A DNA stretch of 64,000 nt, from positions 24,746,501 through 24,810,500 of the forward strand of contig NC_065874.1 in NCBI RefSeq assembly GCF_933775445.1. Direction: 5' to 3'. Shown one piece after another: positions 56,824 to 64,000 of this stretch. A program made the position numbers and the translations under genes. The stretch's first letter is position 1. Each line of letters opens with the position of its first letter. Under the pieces are notes generated by a model, which did not search any database, had not been told where the DNA came from, and worked only from the letters and a program-made list of their open reading frames with translations. Source of the stretch: Argentina anserina. Lineage: Eukaryota; Streptophyta; Magnoliopsida; Rosales; Rosaceae.

Positions 56824-58013
56824 GATCAAAAACCGGTTTAATAAAACCTTTTGGGGATTACACACATCGTTACCCAAGAGGGATACAATGAGAGAGATTT
56901 GCTAGTTAGAGTGAAGTCATTCAATTTAGTAGCATCATTGTTCACAAGAGAAGCTAGAGGTGGAAACCTTAAATCTTAACTCCCATCCATTTCATCACAT
57001 CTAGTTTAGCATAGCTTAGTTTACATTTTAAGTAGTCATTTAGTTTTTAGAAGTAACTCTACATCCGAAACAAATTTAATTCACTACACCATCTTGCATA
57101 TATCCACCGCGAATTTGAGTTCACTTGTGAGCCTTGATTTGTGACTTGTACATTTGCATATTCTTCTAGCATCCCTTAGGTTCTTCTAGCATCCCTTAGG
57201 TTCTCCTAGCTAAAGAGGATTTTTCTAATCCCTTGGGTACAACATCCCTTATTCACAATCTCACTACACTATAACTTGACCCTTATACTTGAGGGTGACC
57301 TTTGAATCGACACTCGCCCTATCCCAATTTACAGAGAATCTGTTAATTAACTCTCCCATAAAGAACCTTGAACCAAATGACATGGATGAAGACGACAAAG
57401 AAAATGAATAATCCAAACCCTCCGCCGCTCTCGCTGCTTTAATTGAAGACGAGACCGGCATCGTCAGCAGCTCTCTAATCTCACTCCTACCACCACAATT
57501 GCAACGATATCCACAACAGCCCAATTGCCTGACCCGAATATGGAAGCATAAGAGCAATGAATTTGGTCGATCTACTTTCATTTGCTTTGGGTTCTTGACT
57601 AATTTTGACTCTATTCCTTCTCGTCCTCCTTTTTATGATCTCTTCCTTTACCAATTTCCACTTAGGTATATTTTTATCAATCCCTTGAATGAACTGTTTT
57701 ATCCCTTGTATTTAGACAAAAATCACATTGACTGTGGGTGGATGTATGAATTTTAATTAGATTTATAAATGTTATGTACCAAAGTTGGTTATTTAAAACA
57801 TGAAACACCAATTTCAATAGGGAAGCAAATTTGCTCCCCACCCTTACATCTCCACCTTCATCCCTATCCACATATATTAATGACATGTGTTCATTCACCT
57901 TAATTACCCTAACTATAGTTAACTCTATAACAATAAATTATAGTATTTTCTGATTTTTTGAAATTCATTTTTCCTTCTTTTTCGTTTTTATTTTTGAACA
58001 AGATATCAAATAA
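56824..58013. other. Intergenic region
   Basis: No gene supported. A minus-strand frame at 57264-57581 (105 codons) is Ser-rich and unrecognised. A 20-bp direct repeat (TTCTTCTAGCATCCCTTAGG) occurs at 57162 and 57181. Confidence 0.4.
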
Positions 58014-58024
58014 GCTATCATGTT
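58014..58024. repeat. Target-site duplication, left copy (GCTATCATGTT)
   Basis: Perfect 11-bp match to 58435-58445. Confidence 0.85.
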
Positions 58025-58434
58025 CAGCCCTTCTTGGCTGCGGAGGTCCGCACCAAGATTTTGGTGTGGATTTCCATCTTTTTACCACTTTTTTATCAAA
58101 GTTTCTCATCTCCACCGTCTAGTATCTAGATAATATTGTGTAGATCATCTCTGCAAAATTTCAGCCAATTCGGTAATCGTTAAGGCCCTCAAAATTGCGT
58201 TTTTCTGTTAAAAATATGAACGGTAACGGTTCGACAGAATTCGGTCCGTCCATTTGTTATTCGATTTAGAAGGCCTTAACGATTACCAAATTGGCTGAAA
58301 TTTTGCAGATATGATCTACACAATATTATCTAGATACTTGACGGTGGAGATGAGAAAATTCGATTAAAAAGTGGTAAACAAATGGAAATCCGCACCAAAA
58401 TCATTGGTGCGGACCTCCGCATTTGAGAAAATCT
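58025..58434. mobile_element. Foldback Mutator-like MITE
   Basis: A 410-bp near-palindrome: GCGGAGGTCCGCACCAA on the left and TTGGTGCGGACCTCCGC on the right are exact complements, and the match continues inward with mismatches for about 150 bp through TCTCATCTCCACCGTC and TATCTAGATAATATTGTGTA. The perfect 11-bp duplication and very long TIRs fit Mutator-type MITEs. A second copy lies at 40769-41177. Confidence 0.9.
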
Positions 58435-58445
58435 GCTATCATGTT
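58435..58445. repeat. Target-site duplication, right copy (GCTATCATGTT)
   Basis: Partner of 58014-58024. Confidence 0.85.
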
Positions 58446-58780
58446 AGCCATATTCTGATGTTATAAAAGTTGGCAGGTTTTCATGATTTTACTTCATAGT
58501 ATGTTGTAAACCAGACCAATATACTTTCTATTTTTATATGAATTACTTCGTTCAATGCCCTTGAGTTCAATTACTATTATGTGAAAGTATAAGGTGTTGG
58601 CGTGCTGGGCTAAAGGTCATATATCGTGGTTGAATATTTGTAAAATCACAACATTTGATCAAATTTTATGTCTTATTTTGGTAATTTTAAATAAGCTATT
58701 GTTTCAAATTCTTGAAAATCATATCATACAAGATTGAGTAAAGTTGTTGTTCCTCTAATTTTTAATTTTATTAAAATCTT

Positions 58781-58969
58781 GTTCCTGTTTCAGGATGAAA
58801 TAATTGTGTATTATTGAATGATATGGGGGCCTATATATAGACATTACAAAACCACAATCCCGTAGGATTCGGAGTCCTAATCTATTACGGAGATGCTAAT
58901 CTATCTCCTAACAGGAAACCTATTAGGCTAAGACACACATAAAGGTAGAATAGTAATTCTCCCGGAACA
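58781..58969 (-). repeat. 3' LTR of the minus-strand copia element
   Basis: On the minus strand it begins TGTTCCGGGAGAATTACT and ends CCTGAAACAGGAACA, so the 6-bp ends TGTTCC/GGAACA are inverted repeats. A TATATATAGG word (minus-strand CTATATATAGG at about 58834-58844) could be its TATA box. Flanking 5 bp on the outer side are AATCT; the matching duplication would lie beyond the window. Confidence 0.75.
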
Positions 58970-60829
58970 CTCCCCCTTGTGTCGCATGCCTAGGTTGCAT
59001 GGTGCACACATCGTTGCCTCGGTAAAAACCTTGTCAAGCAAAATAAAAACCTCTTGGGTAAAAACAAAAGCTTGATCGAAGGGAAAAAGAGCACAACGCA
59101 CCGTCTACATTTGATAGCATCATGTGAGCTAGACTCCCCCTGAAGTCTACGAAACAACTCCCCCTGATTAGTGCCATAATCATGGAGTACAAAGAACAAC
59201 GTATACAACGTTCATTACATGCTTCTCAAACGTAGTCTTGGGCTAATGATTAATCATTAATCTAGCCACACATCCTTAGATCATCCATGCTATACTTAGC
59301 CAAACTTAGATCTTAGGAAACAAGATTGCATAACAACTCAAAACAAGAGTTTGCAATGAAAATCAGATTCTCGGGTAGAATGACCTTCACTCACTTAAAC
59401 GGCCATAACTTCTTCGTCAAAATAGGTATCAGCGAACCGTAAAATGTTCTGAAAAGTAGACACCCGTGTCTTTCTAGTGACATAAGGTTCACAACCTCAT
59501 CCGATCGGAGCAGTTCAAAATGCTCTGTCGAAGTGGACTGACTTGCAAATTTCCGGACAGGACTGTCCTACTTTGCTAAAACGGCCATAACTCACTCAAT
59601 ATGATAGCTATGAACGAATGGTTGATGTCTATGGAAAGTAGACACATAGGCCTTTCCAACGGTACCAATTTCACCATATTTCATCGAGCGAGCTGTTTTC
59701 TAGGTCTCGTTGAAGTTGACCTACGAAACTGGACAGATTCTGATTTGTCACATTTAATGTGTCTTTCGCGAAAAGAATGGGGGAATGGACCAATGAAGGA
59801 CTGATTTTGGTCCAAGCCGGAACCGTACGCATCCTCTACGCTACCAGTGTCGACTGCTACACCAAGGCGTACGTTGATGTTGCTGGAGCTGCTGGCGGCA
59901 TTGGTGTGGATAGGATTTGTGTTGGTTCACTAAGTGTAGAACTAAACCCATGTCAAAGAAGCAATGCAAGTCCAATGACAATGCATGGGCGCATAGCTAA
60001 TCACGTCATAATGAAAGCAATAGTGTCCCAACAACACTAACATGTATAAATGTATAGCTCATTGAATCTCTTCATCATCTATACTTAGACGGAATAGAGA
60101 ATCAAGAATTAGCTTAATATGAACACATATGGGTATGAGTTCTTGCAACCGATTGTACTACGTTCTCTCGAACGTCGCAATCTGATTACATAAGCTCTCA
60201 GTGGTCTGGAGGCATTTAAAGTCCCTCGGGCACTCTCATATCTGCGTCAAGATCCCTTTACAGATATTCTATGACCACTATCATATGCTGCAAATCAGTT
60301 TTCATGGACACTACTACTGATCAAGTAGCGGAAAGAAATTATGTCCATAACGAGAGAATATAACTCATCGTAGTCAATACTAGGATAATGAGACAATATT
60401 TGCGCCATAAGTCCTGCGTATATCGCATGACTTCATCTTTCTCATTACACTTACGAACAACGACCAACATAACAAGTCTAGTTCAGCCTGTATTGATTCT
60501 TTCCACTTCGGTCAAGTTGCTCATCGTTGATGCTTTACAACGGAATAAGAGCATAAGCGAATACATCATCAATCATGGAAGATCAATACATTAAACACAC
60601 GCGCGCGTTGTATACGATCAATTCGTGAGAGTTCTATTCTTCTCTAACATCAACAAAATGAGTCTGTAGCGTCCCACAGAAACTTAGTTGATACACATGT
60701 TTAGAGGATATCTCTTGATGATGGGCGAAATACTTGTGCCTACGCACTTCGCTTCTTTCTAGATTTGATTCTAGAGAATAATGGTCTCCCCCTCATCTAG
60801 GCAGGAGCCAAGACCGAAGCTATGACCCT

Positions 60830-61345
60830 TACTAGTCCATCTTTGCGTTTGCCGCCCTTGTTTTGTGGTGCAATGTCACGGGCGCCGACAACACCACAGC
60901 GTACGATGGTGCCATCGCCGGCTTCCTTCCCACTGTCAGGGATGATGCCAACGGTGCTAGGACTAGGTCATATGAAATTCTCTCATATTCTGAGAGTCCC
61001 AACCTTACCGGCACATCACAGCATTTATGTGCGATCTCGTCACTTTCACAATATCGGTAAAGTCATTGAGCATCGAATCTTTGACTTTCTGGAGGTCGAT
61101 AATGCGTTGCACATTTGCTCACTTTGAGTAGTGCGGGATCTTAATGAGACATAGTGCCACACCACGTCAATTCCTGGCGTTAAAAACCAGAATGAGAGCA
61201 TTCCATATCTCCCCCTAACGACGGGAAGTATGTCTCATCAAAGTGACCGTCTGCTAATATCGCAGGATAGAGATCAACGGTTGTAGATTGGAAATAGCGG
61301 ACAAGTGTTGGTGATTCATAAATCATAACCAACCAGAATACTTAA
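60830..61345 (-). pseudogene. Post-integrase region of copia polyprotein, broken
   Basis: Reading down from 61340 on the minus strand gives IYESPTLVRYFQSTTVDLYP, ADGHFDETYFPSLGGD, which matches the conserved ESPSIVRYLEP...FADCHFDE-x-FPSLGG block after the copia integrase. Beyond a stop near 61177 other frames retain short pieces such as DFTDIVKVTRSHI and a lysine/arginine-rich GRP-type stretch. At least three frame changes are needed. Confidence 0.75.
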
Positions 61346-61372
61346 TCGTTTCAAGTAGACCCATTGAGATAA

Positions 61373-62029
61373 CTACAATAGAGGCACATAAACAACTTTA
61401 ACTAAATAGGCGTTAGTGAAAAGAACGTTGGGACCGTATCCAGTGACCATCTGGTACGCACTAAATGCTTGGCAAGTTCTGGGTCTGAAACAAATAAGTG
61501 TCGCTGCATGCAACATCATTACATATCCCCATGCAAAAATCGGCAGGTTAGTACCCATAACCAAGTCCGAGCTCTGCTAGATCGTGCAGTGAATGAACAT
61601 GAGAAATAATATGTTCAACGACGATCCTAGTAGACATGTAAAACGAAATCATCAAAGTCGTTGGGGTGAACTCTCCAACGGTATCCATTCAAATAGATTT
61701 GAGAGGATGCGAAGGGTGGTGAGCCCTTAGTATGATGATCATAGCTAAAAACTTAGCAAATGCAGCATTCCTTGTGGAAAGCAAAGCGACGTGTGACCAA
61801 CGCGTCGATGCTCTTAACCTATACCATAAAAATACCGAAAAATGTCCGCATTCGGTTGGTTAGGGTCCACTAATGTCACCTTAAATACTTCGTAAGAATA
61901 GAATGTTCTCGGTTGGAGCCTTAGCATATAAGGACTTACTTGAAATCTAGCAAAAGAACAAGCTTTGCAAAATGAGCGATTGGCATCAGATATTACCATG
62001 GAGGCATTAGAAAACACGGGAGGAATCAC
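61373..62029 (-). pseudogene. Copia integrase remnant
   Basis: The upstream part (61814-62029) contains ANRSFCKACSFARFQVSPYM and PRTFYSYEVFKVTLVDPNQP, the C-x2-C end of the zinc domain and start of the integrase core. The downstream part (61373-61564) contains LPIFAWGYVMMLHAATLI and FSAYQMVTGYGPNVLF, matching the LP-x-SAWGHA-x-LHAA-x-L and SPLQLV-x-G-x-EPNISH blocks. Between them only traces remain. Several stops and shifts; inactive. Confidence 0.85.
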
Positions 62030-62049
62030 AAGCTCCTATGAAGGAGGGG

Positions 62050-62091
62050 ATGCCGCCACCGACGGCCTTAATGCCGCCACCGACGGCCTTA
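62050..62091. repeat. 21-bp tandem duplication
   Basis: Two exact copies of ATGCCGCCACCGACGGCCTT plus A within the copia remnant. Confidence 0.9.
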
Positions 62092-63044
62092 ATGCCATGG
62101 AGCCGCCGAAATAGGCAGGCTCGGCCTCACCGTGCATGGCACAGATAGGCTCGGCCTCATCGTGTGGAGCATGGGTGAGGTGGTCCTCCAATCGCTTCGT
62201 GAACATGAAAAATAGATGATAATGTGAATTTCAAAGAACTCGAATCATCATATCTTGTTCAAAATGACCAAAAAACGATCATGTCAAAACCGAGAAGACA
62301 GTAAAACCGAACCCATGATTCAAAGAATCTTGAGTTACATAAAGCTACTGCTGCAGGCAAGCAAAACGATGTATGCAGGCTAACAAAGCTACTGTCGAAG
62401 CTTGAAAAAGATACTGTCAATGAAATCTGACAGATTTATTCCTCTCCATTCTTAACACAAATATCAAGATGAAAATCCATCATTGGCATGTATGGCCTTT
62501 AAAACTTAGCAAGGCACGAAGATATACAACACAATCTCCGCACGAGATCCGTAAAACAACTACCTGCGCCGTAGGACAGTGTGGGTGGTTACGCAATTAG
62601 AAAGACACTCGATTTCACGGCGGGACATTCTCAAAATGAAGATTAAGAGAGTCAACAACGCGGTGAACTTCTCTACACAATACGCCGTAGGATATTGTAA
62701 GAGAGGGGATTGAAACAAATGACAATCCCATCGAATGTATCACATGGCAATAGAACTACATTCTTCAATTCAAGAGTTGGAAAAACATGGTATTGGAGCA
62801 GTTGAATACCAAACGATCTGGGCTGTAAAAACCATCCAATTGGTGCGGGTGGTCACCAATAATAATAAAATCATTTGAGCTATGAAACGACTTGGAGAAA
62901 ACCGGAAAATTAACCAGAAAACCATGTCAATATAACTCAAAACCGGGTGAAATTTGGACTGGGAAAACTTGGCAGCAAGAACTGCTGAAATATGCGGAAA
63001 ACATGACGAGAAACGACGGAAAAAAAATCGTCGGAAAAACTCGT

Positions 63045-63250
63045 TGGAAGCCGGCGGCACCGAGTGCCGGAAAACTGGCCGGAGCCGGCCGGTATGGAGG
63101 CCGTAACTTCAGGTCCGACAGGGAACGCTGTCCGGAAGAGGATGGCGGTGCCGGAAACGCCGGAATATGGCCGGAAGGCGGCTAATACGCCGGTAAAACG
63201 TCAAAAAACGTTTCGGAAACGCCGGAACAAAAACCGGGAAAAATGACGTC
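63045..63250. other. GC-rich CCGGAA-repeat block in the copia 5' region
   Basis: Many copies of GCCGGAA/GCCGG words in loose array, producing open frames on plus and minus. It lies upstream of integrase in the element's orientation, roughly where gag or its leader should be. No gag motif was recognised, so I read it as private non-coding or hypervariable sequence. Confidence 0.45.
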
Positions 63251-64000
63251 AATTTTGACGTTCCGAGGTCCGTTTTTCAAATTTCAAAGTCCAAAATCAC
63301 AATGTAGTGCTATTGGGGTCCCATGTAACCCAAAAGCGGCCAATTTAAAAACCACGTGAGTTGCAAACGTTGACCATGCATGCTAAGCCAAGGCAAATAA
63401 AATTCTCACGAGTCCAAGAAAGACGAGAAATTTTATAGAATATGCCAATATTTAATACAACACAACCAAACTTCCAATTCCAATAGACGACTTAAGCTAA
63501 AGTCGAACAAGAAACATGGCAATGCCAACGTCATACTTGAAAAATAGTAAGCAGAAAACCTTTTCAAAATAGATTGACTAATCAAAAGTCCGTAGCAACA
63601 AAATCTTGCATATCGGATCGGGCGGAGCCTTAGCCTGAGGCTCAAAAATGTTTGCTTACTTGAGAATGGAAGAATGTTAATTTTCCTTCTCCAAAATTCC
63701 CTCAAGAAATAGATACAGGTGCCAAAAAGGGCATGCGTTTCTTGGATGTCGAGTATGCATCAAGGTCAACTCTGATAATACAACGTCATAGACGTTCATT
63801 AAATCACTTTAAGTGTGTCCCATAGAATTCTTTATTTTTGGGATCTTTTGTCAGCAAATAGTGCTGCATCAGAGTAATGAATCAACTCAAATAAATGAGT
63901 ACGTAGACCTTGGGATTATCGTTTAGAGACATGAGTTTAAGAAAACTCAAACATTCAAATAACAGTCGCGATGGCGACGCATTCATAAGAAACGAGGGTT

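Larger units (their letters stand above)
58781..64000 (-). mobile_element. Degenerate Ty1/copia element, minus strand, cut by the window edge
   Basis: Its 3' LTR is at 58781-58969, directly followed (reading minus strand backwards) by the polypurine tract AAGGGGGAG (58970-58978). Integrase and post-integrase remains lie at about 60830-62030. No intact RT or RNase H is visible between 58979 and 60800, so that part is deleted or replaced by non-coding sequence. The 5' part (62200-63700) has gag-position frames without a recognisable motif and a GC-rich CCGGAA-rich block at 63045-63240. The 5' LTR was not found within the window; TCTGATAATAC at 63771-63781 resembles the complement of a copia primer-binding site, but no LTR copy adjoins it. 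Confidence 0.8.

Noticed and set aside
55243..56828. A confirmed solo LTR at 55.2-56.8 kb
   Set aside because: The flanking pentamers (TATAT and GATCA) do not match; kept only as a low-confidence possibility.
62892..63246. Plus-strand basic proteins at 63 kb
   Set aside because: They lie in a GC-rich CCGGAA-repeat block of a minus-strand copia element and use the wrong strand.

Overview
The window reads as nuclear DNA of a flowering plant. It is AT-rich and gene-poor, has GT-AG introns and plant-only gene families, and carries many diverged retrotransposons and MITEs. The copia families, especially the minus-strand one at the right edge, would fit a Rosaceae-like eudicot, but that is inference; the sequence itself only fixes 'eudicot-like plant'. 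I trust two host genes. One is an intronless minus-strand Q-type C2H2 zinc-finger repressor of the ZAT5 type (3811-4755). The other is a minus-strand chloroplast Cu/Zn superoxide dismutase gene (CSD2/SODCP), with seven of its exons between 44862 and 46916, a miR398-type target site in exon 4, and no recognisable final exon.

Most of the rest is mobile DNA whose ends can be fixed by target-site duplications (TSDs). From left to right: a TIR element at 7490-7846; a 2.6-kb hAT-type element at 11650-14245 (12-bp perfect TIRs, 8-bp TSD) holding a ~505-bp satellite-like tandem array whose units each contain a hairpin; a TE-derived stretch at 14.4-16.8 kb; a small hAT element at 20141-20696; a TIR element at 20958-21516; a decayed, internally deleted Ty1/copia element with 160-bp LTRs at 22819-26178; a hAT MITE at 27991-28633 (perfect 8-bp TSD) carrying a tRNA-like SINE head; a Sirevirus-like copia 3' fragment from about 29.7 kb; foldback MITEs at 33.2, 40.8 and 58.0 kb; a 1,069-bp foldback element with 501-bp arms and a perfect 10-bp TSD at 35610-36678; a copia element with 492-bp LTRs at 41800-44314 that encodes only gag and protease; a 2.8-kb solo LTR at 48990-51766; a possible second LTR at 55.2-56.8 kb; and a minus-strand copia element from 58781 to beyond the right edge.

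The two host genes are not functionally linked. The SOD gene is the more notable: its 3' end runs into the gag-protease copia element about 0.5 kb past the last exon I can identify. Several non-coding motifs recur in partly collinear order around 6-10, 19-27 and 35-41 kb, suggesting old local segmental duplication later broken up by the elements listed. I found no CRISPR array, rRNA gene or intact tRNA gene.
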